From assembly GCA_036346205.1 (NCBI GenBank), contig JARFJB010000982.1:553501-617500 (forward strand): a stretch of 64,000 nt of DNA. Direction: 5' to 3'. Every line of letters starts with the position of its first letter. Position 1 is the stretch's first letter. The DNA comes from Vesta saturnalis. Its lineage: Eukaryota; Arthropoda; Insecta; Coleoptera; Lampyridae. A program made the translations under genes and the position numbers. The notes below the pieces were generated by a model, which searched no databases, was not told where the DNA came from, and saw nothing but the letters and a program-made list of their open reading frames with translations. Of this stretch, positions 12,295 through 23,734 are shown in pieces.

Positions 12295-13482
12295 TTAAAA
12301 AAAAGGGTACAAGTATTAGAAAGAGAAGTAACTGTCATCCTACTTGCGTAAAACCGGCGTGACAATGACAGTTTAATTTAGATTATCATATACCGGGTGT
12401 AAATCAATCGCCCCTGTAACTTTTGAACTGGTCGTTGATTTTGTTCAAATTTTGGTGGGTTATATTTTAGTGCCAGTTTGGGATTTTTACATAAAAAAAA
12501 CAATATGGCCGACTTGGTTTCACCGGCAATGACGCAAAAGCTGAAAATTTAAATGGAACACCATGTATATTTTTATATATTTGCATTCTAGAGCTTAAAA
12601 TACATACAGTTCATCTGTCAAATGTCAACTCGGCCGCCATTTTAATTTAATTTTTTTTTAAATTTTAGATCATTATTACGGCATCTAAATTATAGATAAT
12701 TGACTTACAATTACCCCCACAATATTATTTTTCCTAATAATTAATTTTTGTGAAGTTTGTTAACGATCAAATTTAAAAATTACAGTTTTTTAACTAAAAC
12801 TCACTGTTCCCAGTAGAAACATACATGGGCCACCCTGTATATTAAATAGCTCTTTCAAGTACTAGTAAAACGATATGCATCGTAATTTCTTTAGTTCCTA
12901 AATAAAGCAGTAATTTTTAATTTTCTAAATTTTTATTAACACAACATGCTCCTGAAGCCGACTCTGTCAAAGTAAAATGGCGCTTGAGTTGACATTTGGC
13001 AGATGAACTGTATGAATTTGAATCCGTAGAATCCAAACATGTAAAAATATACAGGTTGTTCCATTTAAATTTTCAGCTTTTGTGTCATTTCTGGTGAAAC
13101 CGGAAGTCGGTCATGTTGTTTTTTTATGTAAAAAAAATCCCAAACTGACTCTAATATAACCCATCAAAACTTGAACAAAATCTAACGACCCGTTCAAAAG
13201 TTACAGGGGTGGCCACTATTTGATTTACACTCGGTATGCCATAGGTTGTCAAAGATGCAACTCATAGACGTAGACGTTATTTTTATTTATGTAAAACAGA
13301 CCCATTGAAGCCGCTTCACGCGAATTAGACTAAATGAAGTTATAGAATCAGATGGTCATATTACCAAATACTAAATTTTATTGGTAATAGTCTTATATTC
13401 TAATTACTTCAATAATCACGCCCGGTTTTACGCAGGATGACCTTCACGTCTCTTTCTAATACCTGTACCCTTTTTTTAATAC
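12295..13482. repeat. Outer inverted repeat pair around the foldback element
   Basis: About 68 bases at 12295-12363 (starting TTTAAAAAAAAGGGTACA and including GCGTAAAACCGG) recur in reverse at 13415-13482. They bracket the 842-bp foldback MITE and look like the termini of an older element into which that MITE inserted. Arms are about 80-85 percent identical. Confidence 0.65.
12393..13234. mobile_element. Foldback MITE, 842 bp, TA target duplication
   Basis: The left arm starts CCGGGTGTAAATC and the right arm ends GATTTACACTCGG, each flanked by TA (12391-12392 and 13235-13236). The arms stay alignable for about 270 bases (to near 12660 and from near 12950), with matching blocks such as CTGTAACTTTTGAAC and GACATTTGRCAGATGAACTG. 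There is no coding capacity, so it is a non-autonomous Tc/mariner-type or similar TA-inserting element. Confidence 0.8.
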
Positions 13483-14179
13483 AACTGTACAGGCTGTCCC
13501 AAATTCGAGGGCAAGCATGGGGATCTCGCTTATTATAAGAGATAGGATATAGATTTAAATTCGGCACTTTTGCTAAATTCGATGCCGAGTAATAATCTGA
13601 AAAGAAATTTGAGCTAACTCGAATGGATTTGGTTTTATGCTTAAAAATCTAAAAATTTCGATTTTCGTTTTTCGCGTTTGGCCACCTTATTATTAGGAAT
13701 TTTCAAAATTCGATTAAACATTATTAAGGCACCTTTTTACGCACAACACTAATACGGTATTAAAAATATTATGTGACGTTTCGTTTATTCTGAACCATCA
13801 TCAGGTTTATTTTTTCTAATGGGGGTTAAGATATATTTTTATGTCGTTGGATGGAGAATGTTATGCTGATTTTAGCAATATATAACACTATGGTTTGATC
13901 GACTGCGAACTAAAATAATGAGAAAAATACGAAGAACAAGATTCCGCCTTCTTGGATCCAGCAAGGAATAATTACAGTAGTTCTACTTATTTAATTTGTT
14001 AAACTCGTTAGAACATCCAAAAAAATATAAAAACAGTTAAACAATTAAAAAAAAAAACATTAACAAACAACTCAAACAAGTAGGTCTATGCAACACGGTC
14101 ATAATAGCGACAACGCAAATTTATCGATAGGTAACAACAAAATAATTACACAGACAAACAAACAAAAATTATTATAATA

Positions 14180-15101
14180 AATGTTCGAACAAGTTTCCTC
14201 CTTCTTGAATACAGTAACGAATTCTTCTTCTACAATTGTTTACGCTTCTTTGAATGGTTCGCCTGGAAATTTGACAAAGTTCATTAACAACCCTATTCTG
14301 GAGTTCTTCTATATTTTGCGGTGGCGTCTTATAAATCATATGCGAGGTAGCGTTGAGACGTTAGGATACCTTCGTAAATAATTGGCCCAAGGAGCTTATC
14401 CTTCCAGATTCCAACCCACATTAAAGGACCGGTGGCCTTGTCCTCGCATTTGCCTGTTAATTCGTGGATTTTCAACGGACCAGTAGTGCTCGTTGTTACG
14501 ATTAAACATTCCATTAGTGGAAAAATTGCAATCATCCGTCCAAATTATTTGATTGAGAAAGTTGCAATTTTCCAGCATTTTGGTATTAAGTTGGGTACAA
14601 AAATCCAACCGTCTCATACCGTCCCCAGGCCGAAGAGTTTGACTAACGTGTAACTTACATGGTTTATAACGGTGTTGCTTTAACACTCAACAAACTGTCG
14701 TTTTTGGCACTTCAATAGTTTGCTCTATTTCTCTGGTAGATGTTGAAGGATTTTCTTGAACCTAAGATGGATAACATAGTCATAACTCTCCAAAAAAAAT
14801 GTCTGCTGAAATTAGCAGTGAAGTGAGTGGAAATTTTTATAATTAGTATAATACTAACAAATAGTACCTGATGTAATATTTCTTCTTCGGCATCTCTGTC
14901 TAGTCTGCTACCATATGCATTTCGAGGTTTCTGAAAACATCCAAATTCTCGCAAATTTTGGTCTAATTTTAAAAAATATCTCTGGTTTGGTTGCTGCCTC
15001 TCCGGATATTCCTCTAAATATCTTTGTTATGCTCTGACACTATTTCTATTGCAGCTATAAAATATCCTTATCATGTCTCGTTTTTCTGAATTTGAAAACA
15101 T
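14180..15101 (-). pseudogene. Tc-like transposase, spliced, inactivated
   Basis: Translation runs right to left from ATG 15101. The N-terminal part holds EEYPERQQP and PRNAYGSRLDRDAEEEILHQ, then an apparent intron, then QENPSTSTREIEQ and the helix-turn-helix end VLKQHRYKPCKLHVSQ. The catalytic core shows IIWTDDCNFSTNGMFN (first aspartate) and FNVGWNLEG, after which a stop at about 14398 and frameshifts follow. The middle of the catalytic domain after YEGI is missing or scrambled, and the C-terminus reads into the last 200 bases as an in-frame remnant near 14200-14330. Stops occur in the N-terminus (TAA) and after TTVC. It belongs to the same family as the 57.9-kb element. Confidence 0.8.
14762..14867 (-). 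other. Apparent 106-nt spliceosomal intron in transposase
   Basis: Reading the minus strand, CATCAG|GTACTATT begins the gap and CATCTTAG|GTTCAAG ends it. Removing 106 bases joins EEILHQ to VQENPSTS in phase 0, exactly the order this family shows. A TACTAAT branch-point-like motif lies inside. An intron at the same protein position is seen at 58474-58527. Confidence 0.7.
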
Positions 15102-15690
15102 TCTAAAGAAACTTGCAAATTTTAAAGCACTAACACGAAGGATCTTGCAGTTTTACCCTTTTTACAATTAGAAAATGACATGACAAAAGCCAACTCCTGA
15201 GTTTTGTTTGATTCATGGGTATCGTGATAATTTAATATTTAGTTTTTAATTTAAGAGTATTTTAGTTTGCAGTCGATCAAACGATGAAGTGTTATATATT
15301 GCTAAAATCAGCATAACATTCTCCATCCAACGCCATAAAAATATGTCTTAACCCCGATAAGAAAAAATAAACCTGATGATGGTTCAGAATAAACAAAACG
15401 TCGCATAATATTTTTAATACCGTATTAGTATTGTGCGTAAAAAGTTACCTTAATAACGTTTAATCGAATTTTGAAAATTCCTAATAATAAGGTAGCCAAA
15501 TGCGAAAAACAAAAATCGAAATTTTTAGTTTTTTGAGCATAAAACCAAATCCATTCGAGTTAGCTCAAATTTCTTTTCAGATTATTACTCGGCATCGAAT
15601 TTAGCAAAAGTGCCGAATTGAAACCTATATCCTATCTCTTATAATAAGCGAGATCCCCATGCTTGCCCTTGAATTTGAGACAGCCTGTAC

Positions 15691-16539
15691 ATTCTGGAAA
15701 TAAACAGCAGTAGGGAAACGCCTTATCAGAAATAGTGATAATGCACTTACTTTGTACAACACGTGGTATATCATGTAAAAGAATGCTCAAAATTAATTAC
15801 TTATGATAACTAAAACTTACAAGCTCGCTGCAATACTTAACATAATAAGATCAAGATAAGACAAGATAACTCTAAGAAGCAGGAGATGGTGCTATACGAA
15901 GCATAATAACTGGTTAGTTATCTTGATGGAATAGGGTACTCTAAAGCAAGATATGTCCTAAATGCTCACAGAGACCAATTTTATTGATAAAAAGGTTTCC
16001 AAAATGCGGAAGAAAATATCTATTGGAAAGTGGCGATTTTTCAATTTCGTGGAATAGAAATAGCTGTAAAAAAAGGGCAAGTGGAGAAAGTAAATGGGTC
16101 CGATATCCCATCTGTAAATGAGCACAGTGACTGAGACAAGCAAAGTATTCGCACTCGTAGCAACTCAAACAAAGAAAATTGTAGTGCATGTCAGTTTAAT
16201 GAATTTTCTAAATTTTAAAAACCTTAATACAGTGAGTTGGCACCTAACTCTTTCCATTGCTTGGTGGTGATTCGTTAGTATTTCTTAAATACTAGTTAAG
16301 TGAACTAATCATCTTCAAAATCGACTGCTTGAATCACATAGTTAGAAAACTAAACGGTTATTTTTATCTAGCATCACACAATACAACATACGCCAAGTGG
16401 TTTCGACATCTTTTCCAGAAAAATATAAAACGGGTAGTAGCATGTGGCCTAATACGATCTAATATGGTAGGCAAGTTCTAATTTAATGGAATGTTCCACA
16501 AAAACGCTAGATTAGTAGTTGAGCACAAGAAGTAGACCC
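15691..16539. other. No feature recognised
   Basis: The 850 bases are AT-rich and without a supported gene. Two overlapping reading frames at 15941-16189 lack any recognisable domain and are probably chance. Confidence 0.4.
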
Positions 16540-16620
16540 AAATTTACGTAGAGTCTAGCCTGGATTCAAACCCGGAATCTAGGTATTTTGAGTCAGTCTG
16601 CTGACTGATTTACTTAAAAC
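16540..16620 (-). repeat. tRNA-derived SINE head (candidate)
   Basis: On the minus strand the stretch contains a B-box-like GGGTTTGAATCC and, upstream, a CAGTCAGCAGACTGA block in the place of an A box. The spacing and the flanking tctagac context fit a tRNA-derived SINE promoter. No poly-A end was fixed. Confidence 0.4.
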
Positions 16621-16649
16621 GACAAAGTTGCTTTATTCAGATGCGTGAA

Positions 16650-17540
16650 GCACGGTTAATGAACGTACTAATGACCTGATTTGCGCAGATCGTTAGTGCC
16701 TCTCACTACTTGGTAGATTGAACACCACTGGTCGTGTTCAAGCAAACGACACCCACTTGTGAGGATAGAACGAAAGAACACTGTTAATGCCGTTTCATGC
16801 TCTGTGGATTGCATTAGCACGGAAAAATCTTCACTATCTTTTGAAGTCTGGGCTGTCTACCCTTATTGGAAGCGACGAGACAGGAGCAAGCACATCGTTA
16901 GTGATTTCTTAGTGCTCTCAACACTTCCATCAGCACCTCAAACCGCTTCCGAAAAAAAGCCAACCTCCTTAGGAGTGCTGCTTCCAACCCTTATTGGAAG
17001 AACTAACGGCGGGATCGTGCACATAGTAAGTACTTGTCAGTTCATTTTAGTACTTTATAGACTGCACCAGGAAAGTGACTGTTTCCAAAAAAACGACACA
17101 CCATTGTGCAGCCTTGGCTTTATACGACTAACGGGCGATCGTTGAGATTCAATTCATAAAGCACTTAAGGCACAAACCATTGAACCGACGTGCTTCCAAT
17201 GAGGTTAACGAGTACTGCAAAAGGAAGTGGTGCCTTTCGGTAACGGCAGATCGGGTTGAAGCAAGCTAAAATGCACTAAAAAACACTAACAAAACACCGG
17301 TCTTATCGGGCTTCCGATAAAGACAGGAAGCCAGTACTTTATAAGTTTTTTTTTTGGAAATACCCGGTCGTGCTGATGCAAACCATAAAGCACTAAAAGT
17401 TACGATGTACCATAATTAGTGCTTCCAATATTTGTAGGAAGTCAGCAGTGAAACAGGGGATGCACAACTAACGGAACGCTAACAATGTGCACCGATTCTA
17501 TCGTTAGTGATGCAAGCAACAAGAAACTAAATCAGATGGT
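16650..17540 (+). repeat. Old diverged tandem satellite, period about 118 bp
   Basis: A recurring junction (ACTAACGGgcGATCGTtg and variants) occurs at about 17003, 17127, 17241, 17360 and 17467, and an earlier CATCGTTAGTG anchor lies at 16891 and 17498. A second phrase, CCCTTATTGGAAG or its inverse GCTTCCAAT, recurs near 16857, 16984, 17189, 17312 and 17432. Both give spacings of 107-127 bases, so a tandem unit of about 118 bp is repeated seven or more times with heavy divergence. The block is more GC-rich than its surroundings. The 128-codon frame at 16759-17145 falls inside the array and is probably accidental. Confidence 0.6.
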
Positions 17541-18121
17541 CCATTTCAAAGCCGTAAGACAACAAATTGGACATATAATGACGAGCGGAAATTTCAGCAT
17601 CGCATTAGCCTAACTGCTAATCATGTAGCAAAAGTTTCTAAGACGAGTGATACATGATTCCCACTACTATTTCCAAATCGCTATGTAATTCTATGTACCT
17701 GATAAAAAAATATTGCGTGTAGCTTGTGAAACTAGTAGAGAAGAAGAAAAATGACACGTCTGATAAACTCTGGAGAAAAATGTCGGTAAAGTGAAAATAT
17801 TCCTCTTGGGAGATAGGCACCAGAAATTTTGTAATTTCATTTTCCATCGACCACAGCAGTTACGACAACCAGAGTATAAATAAATAAACCAAAACCAAGA
17901 AGACGAAACTATAAGCACAGAAATATAATGACGAATTGGTCGAAGAGAGGAAAATTTATAACACGTTTGTTGTCATAATTCTCGCATGAAAATTTGTTTC
18001 ATTGTTGAAAAAAATGGTAAGCAGCACATTTACATTTTTTAGACTGTGTGTTTGAATTCAGTAATAACCAAATTATTATCACGGTCAAAATGCCTAACCT
18101 CGCCAATGTCCATAATGATTC
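17541..18121. other. No feature recognised
   Basis: No gene or repeat could be supported in this 580-base gap. The open frames at 17638-17918 on the minus strand have no recognisable motif. Confidence 0.4.
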
Positions 18122-18140
18122 TTAACCCATTCGCAGCCAT
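18122..18140 (+). mobile_element. Candidate 5' terminus of the piggyBac-like element
   Basis: TTAA (18122-18125) is followed by CCCATTCGCAGCC, resembling the TTAA-CCCTTTGC style of piggyBac-like terminal repeats. A matching right end was not found, so the assignment depends on the transposase downstream. Confidence 0.4.
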
Positions 18141-18555
18141 GTTCCATTTTTCGAACACTTGTTAGTTTCGCTATTGTCTACTAGATGACGCCACTAATAT
18201 GAAATGAATACCGTCATTGTATATCGTCAAAATCACGCCCCATTGGTAAATTCAATTTTTGTTATTAAAATAGTGTTGCTGGTTAGAATAATATAAATGT
18301 TCACAAACAAGTAGTACCAAAGTGTTTATGTGTGTTTTAAATACTTCTTGTTGTAAAACAAATAGTGGTGATGCATTCTAAAGAAAGTTCCAAACCTAAA
18401 TAACCCGTAAGTACAATACTTAACCTCTTTTTATTTCTGGTTGTTGACCAGAATATTTATATGATATACTTGATCAGCCAGTCTCAATAAAGTACTCGAT
18501 CAGTTAAATAAAGAACTCTTTGATTCAGCAGATATACACATACACCCTCTCCTAG

Positions 18556-20036
18556 AAGATATGATGGCAACTCAGAAATATCGGATAGCGAAAACGTAAT
18601 TGATTTTTCAGACAAGCTTTCTCAAAAAATATTGGGTGCTCCATATGAAACAAGATTTATGTCACGTTATTGCATAGAAGACTATCAAGACGCGAGCACC
18701 GATGAAGACGTACCATTAGTAAAGTATGTAAACAAAAGTAAGAAACGAAAATTGTCATCTACAAGAAAAACCTAGGAAAAGGAGACTTCCTGGACTATAC
18801 AAACCAGGAGAATGATACAAATGGAAATCTTTCGGAGAATCCACTCGAACCTTTCGAATTGTTTTGGACTGATATATTTTTTGAATATGAATTGAAAGTT
18901 TTTTTCGCGATTCTTTGGATATCTGGTTATTCTCAGAGACTCAGGAAGGACATGTATTGCAGCCTGGATTAGGATCTTCGCAAGGAAGCAGTTGCGAATG
19001 CGATGTCTAGACATAGATTTAAAAAAATGTTGAAAAATTTACATTTATACAATACACGTGTACTGAAAGTGAAGTACCAGCAGAGGTTGATGAGTCAATG
19101 GTGCCGTACTACAGTCATAGCTGCAAGCAACGAATTCAAAGCAAACCCATAACATATGGCTTCAAATTTTGGTCTCAGAATGTATCAAACGGTTACCTTA
19201 TTAAGAGACAGCGATGTTGGTTTGGGAGCATCTGTTGTAACGACATTTGCAAAGAGATTGAAAAAATAACTTCCAGATCCAAAATGCAACTTCTATATTG
19301 ATCATCTCTTCACGGGACTGCCATTGGTAAGAAAAACAAGTGTAATATGGGTGTACTAGCACTATCAGACAAGGCAGACTAGAACATAAATGCAACCAAG
19401 AAATCAGTCAGGGATGCAGTAGACTCATATACAAATTCCACAAAGAATGTAACTATTATTCAATGGAAAGAAGAACACATAGCTTCAAATTGTTATGAGG
19501 AACAACCCATGAAGACAGAAAAATACATTACAGTAGAAATGTACTATCCAATCCACCAGTGTAATAGTCATATGGGCGGTACAGATCTAATAGAAATATT
19601 TAAAATTATGGACTCAATCAGCGTAACACCAAACGGTGGTGGCATATTTTTGTACATCTTTTATGTGCATCGGTTTCTAATACCTGGATTTTAGATCGAA
19701 TTCAGAAAGATCACAGGAAGAAGCAAGTCAGTACTGAGTTTCTAAGGAATTCGCGACCCCTCGATTTACTGGGATTTGTAAGAAACATTGTATCGACGTA
19801 TTAACTTTGGAATCCTCAACAACGGCAACCAGGAAGATCAATCTCAAGTGCACTGTTTTGAAACACTCCAGAATCAGTTACAACAAATGTGCCAGTTCTC
19901 CATTACCCAGACAACATGAAGCAAAACAGGTGTAAAGTATGTAAAAAATATAATTTTTGGCTGCGTTATACGTAAAATCAATCTTCCACCGCTCAATTGC
20001 TTTAAAAATTCCATGAAACAATATAAGACAAAATTG
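18556..20036 (+). pseudogene. PiggyBac-like transposase pseudogene
   Basis: Broken frames in order give an acidic N-terminus (SEISDSENVIDFSD), the core start PFELFWTDIFFEYELKVFF, a VANAMSRHRFKKMLKNLHLY block typical of this family near 18990-19050, and the catalytic-core segment DESMVPYYSHSCKQ ... KPITYGFKFW at 19090-19180. After further shifts there are NVTIIQWKEE, CNSHMGGTDL (family: YNxxMGGVD), and a C-terminal cysteine-rich end with NRCKVCKKYNFW and LPPLNCFKNSM near 19920-20030. The DDE residues are partly covered by mutations and the reading frame changes at least five times. The family is DDE_Tnp_1_7; placement within it is not attempted. Confidence 0.85.
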
Positions 20037-20437
20037 AGGTTAATACAAGAATGCTAAGAAAAAAACATTGACCAAAGGAACAACAAAGAGGGAAATGATC
20101 ATTTCTAAGTATACTAGGTACGCGCGCGCATACGGATAAAAAAGGACTGAAGGCAAAACAGTCACAAAACATTTATAAAGCATAACAAAGTCGATAAAGA
20201 AACAAAGAAGTCTGAAATGAGTGATAGTCCAAAACGACTGGTGAAGAAAGAGCACGAAACAGGGGATTCCTTGTTGAACAAATAACAAAAATCACGACAC
20301 GTTCGCAAAAAAACGTAGAAAAAAGACGGAACAGTATCCTGTATCAATACCGATCATTTAGATGTGTGTTCTGAAATCGGAAATGTTTTTGTGGCTGTCC
20401 ATGACGTGTTACCCGAACTTTTTTTTTTGGAAAGTAC
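20037..20437. other. No feature recognised
   Basis: About 400 bases between the piggyBac-like pseudogene and the hAT element. Minus-strand open frames at 20040-20347 are proline-poor and without motifs. Confidence 0.4.
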
Positions 20438-20445
20438 ACGTAAGT

Positions 20446-23020
20446 TAGGGTAACCAAACGTCCCGTAAAAAACGGGATTGTCCCGTGTTCTACTGATAGT
20501 ACCCGGTGACAAGAAAAAGTCTTCCGGGGCGCCGAAATGTCCCGATTTACGTTGGTTTTTCGAATTTAAATATAAATAAAAACTTCCTAATTTATAATAT
20601 AACTTCAAGTCACTATGCTATGTAATGTGCGATAGTGGCTACCGCTAAGCTCGATACTGGATACTGTGCCACCGACGTATGCTCGCGTGGTGGGTACACT
20701 GTTACCCCTCTCTCGCTGTGCCAACTCTGCACAGACGACAGTGGGCGCGAGTGATGAGTTCAGTCGTGATCGTGAGTGGTTCAGCCGGCCAGTCAGAGTC
20801 AGACTGAGTTTTGTTGAGTGTTGAACTTTATTCTTTAATTTTATACTATCGTAATTGACACTAATTATACCCAAGCGTTAATGTAAGCTTATAGAGGAGT
20901 ATTCCAGAGAGTGGAACCACATTAAAAAGTGACGATATGACAATGAAGCCGAGTGCACAATTTGCAATAGTGTTTTTAGTACTGGTCATGGTGGACGTTC
21001 AGACATAAAACAACACATTACACCAATGAAACATTAGAACAGACTATGTGCCTCAAGTAGCAGTAAGACTCTTAACAATTATTTTATAAAACAAGTTTTT
21101 AATGAAGAAACGAAAGTTAGAACTGCTGAGCTAACTCAGGCCTATCATACGATAAAGCACCATCACAGCTTTAGGTCAAATGACTGTATCAATAGGTTGA
21201 ACAGCGTTATGTTTAGCGACTCGTTAATTGTATTAAAGTTTAGCTCTGCCAGAACAAAGCAATCAGCCCTGATAACTGGTGTTTTAGTCCCATTCCGCCT
21301 AAAACTAGCATTGAAGAGATGAATAAATCCCATTTTTATGGCATTTCAACTGATGCAAGTAATCACAAGGCTGTAAAACTGTTTCCTTTTGTAGTATAGT
21401 TTTTTGACATAAATGAAGGGATAAAGACCAAATTATTGAAAGTAGCTTCCTTGCCATGTGAAACGTCAGATGAGACATCTAGTTTTTGCTTCAACTGTAT
21501 TGATGAGTTCAAGTTAAATAAAAACAGTTGCATTGTGTTTTGTGGTGACAATAACCACACAAATTTTGGTGGTTTGAACAGAGTGGGGAAAAACAATGTA
21601 TTTACAAAATTAACAACTAATTTACATCGTGGTATTGAAGGTGTGGTGTGTATACGTACAGCAGCTGATAGATTAAGCTGTCACATTGAGGATATTGTTG
21701 TGAAACTCTTCTCTTATTTTTCTGTATACACGGTGCGAACAGAGAGGCTAAAAGGGTTTTGTGAAATAGTCGACGTCGAATTTGGTACTATTTTAACGCA
21801 TTCTAAAACCCGTTAGGTGTCTGTGATGCCTGCAATAGAACGAGTTTTAAAACTGTTTCATACTTTAAAGGATTTTTTTAACGAGGAAAAAGCTCCAACG
21901 ATTGTCTCAACATGTTTTAATAATCCTTTAAGTGAGGCATACCTATGGTTCATCCATAGCCAACTCAGTATTTTTCACCAAGGTATTAAAAAGATTGAAG
22001 GAAGTACAAAAAGTGTTATGGAAGTCAATGATGTATTGGAATGTACTCTCAGAGCTTTGACCAGAAGAAAAGAGGAACCGTTTTTATCATTTAATGTTAA
22101 ATCCATCCTTAAACGGGACACTATTACGCAACAAGACGAAATTAACTTCAAAAATAAAGTTAACGACTTTAATGCAATACAATATCTTAAAAAATGGAGT
22201 GTACCGTTCTCCACCTTCTCAAAATTTAAATGGATGCTATTAAAGAACATCCCCAGTTGGGTACAAATTGAGGAAACTATTTCTTACTTCAACGAAAAAA
22301 GTATAGAAATAAATTATTCTTTGCTGTTTGCATCGTTAGCAGATTTAGTAAGTGAAAATATTAAAGGGTGGATGATAATGAAAAAACACCTCAGTGTCAT
22401 GAAAAGTGGGTTTGTTTGTTCAAAACCCATACTAGGCCTGAACAGCACTCCAAATTTTTGAAGATATGCCAATATGTGTTTGTGATCCTTGCCCATAATG
22501 GTAATACACAAAGAATCTTTTCGCTCATGAACATCCAATGGACAGACGAAAGAAACAAGATGGGAGTGGAGTCACTTTCTGCAATTCTGCAAGTATTCTA
22601 CAATTTCAAAATGGACTTCTAGCTTTTACAACTTTCTATTAGATAAGAACGAGGATGGCTGGGACAACAGCCAAATATCCTCAATTCAATTCAAAATAAT
22701 AGCAAAATGTTTTGATATTGTTTCCATAAAACGTATTTTTCATTATCAGTTTCAGTTATCTTGTTCAAGCATGTTCTGAAATCTGTATAAATAAATAAGT
22801 ATTCACTGCAAAACTATTGTTATCATATTTTATGATATACATGTACATACCTCAGAGTTTAAGTTAAATTAGAAAAGTGAAAGTAAAAAAAAGAATAAAA
22901 ATAGGTAATAATAGCAAAAAACATATTTCAATGAATAGTATATGGGGGAGGCCCCCACTTTAGCTGGAGGATATCCTTGGGTGTGTCCCGTTTATTCCAG
23001 TTCATGATTTGGTTACCCTA
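20446..23020 (+). mobile_element. hAT element with perfect 8-bp target duplication
   Basis: Both ends carry TAGGGTAACCA as an inverted terminal repeat, and ACGTAAGT is duplicated directly outside (20438-20445 and 23021-23028). This 8-bp duplication is diagnostic of hAT. The element spans 2,575 bp and holds one BED-finger transposase pseudogene on the plus strand. The first 500 bases form a GC-rich leader (about 20605-20870). The exact duplication argues for a younger insertion than most others in the window. Confidence 0.95.
20935..22622 (+). pseudogene. hAT transposase with BED-type zinc finger, frameshifted
   Basis: The N-terminus reads ECTICNSVFSTGHGGRSDIK then HITPMKH, a C-x2-C ... H-x5-H BED finger (20945-21040). 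After a stop, the next segments give EETKVRTAELTQAYHTIKHH and a broken catalytic core, STDASNHKAVKLFPFVV near 21340-21400. The blocks 21436-21816 and 21817-22461 continue with CDNNHTNFGG-like and PAIERVLKLFHTLKDFF sequence, and 22368-22622 has the C-terminal dimerisation segment RIFSLMNIQWTDERNKMGVE. Several stops (for example at 21398 and 21814) separate the blocks. Most of the protein is represented, so the loss is by point mutation and small indels. Confidence 0.85.
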
Positions 23021-23118
23021 ACGTAAGTGTCATATATTATTTAATTAAGCATTATTTAGCGACGTGTTAGACAAAGAATTGGTGATTATAACATGCAACA
23101 ATATTGTTAGTCACTCCA

Positions 23119-23461
23119 TATACAAGGTGTTCAAATGTGACTTCAGCTTTTGACAATAAGATGCGAAATTTTTTAATTATAATCTTTGTTTTTTCATATC
23201 AGCGTTTTTAAAATTAAAAAATATAGGGCCTTCCATTAAACCTTCATACTTTAAAAAGTACTATTCATAAATAGTCAGGCGAAGTATTATATTATATTTT
23301 GATTTGAAACTCTGCTAACTTTATAAATATGTATTACTTTTATTAATAGCGAAATCTACTGAATATCCTCAGACTTTTTAATTTTAAAAACGACGACGTA
23401 CAAAAAGACAAGCTGCTATTTAGAAAATCGAAAAGGAAATCAAATTTAAACACCTTGTATA
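23119..23461. mobile_element. MITE, about 343 bp, TA-type
   Basis: TATACAAGGTGTTCAAAT at the left is matched by the reverse of ATTTAAACACCTTGTATA at the right (17 of 18 bases). It is flanked by TA and has no coding capacity. Confidence 0.8.
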
Positions 23462-23734
23462 TGATTTAAACAACGTTGTTACACGTTAAAATCTTTGTCT
23501 GGATATAGTAAATCTTAACTTTACCTTTTGAACAGTTTAATTTGAAACGCAACTGCCACTTTTTTTAATAAAAAACTGAGTTACTAAATACAATAACAAA
23601 TGCCCATATTATATGCGCTAAAAGTCAAATACGAATCCAAAAATGTAATCTCAAACAGGGGATTGCTTTAAATAAGCAATTTGATTACATTTATATGCTT
23701 TAACGTTACTTCGTGGAATCCCACATTTAATAAA

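Larger units (their letters stand above)
13490..15687 (-). mobile_element. Tc-like element with 430-bp terminal inverted repeats
   Basis: Ends are CAGGCTGTCCCAAATTCGAG on the left and its near-perfect reverse complement on the right, flanked by TA (13488-13489, 15688-15689). The inverted arms run from 13490 to about 13915 and from about 15255 to 15687 at roughly 93 percent identity, which is unusually long for this superfamily. A transposase pseudogene lies between on the minus strand. Confidence 0.9.

Noticed and set aside
16759..17145. 128-codon open frame
   Set aside because: It spans several units of a tandem array and shows no domain or periodic protein repeat in frame with the units.
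18122..20042. Complete piggyBac-like element with TTAA on both sides
   Set aside because: A right-hand TTAA lies near 20037 but its neighbouring bases do not mirror the left end.
20605..20874. 89-codon minus-strand frame in GC-rich sequence
   Set aside because: It lies antisense in the leader of the hAT element and has no recognisable motif; GC content alone explains the open frame.
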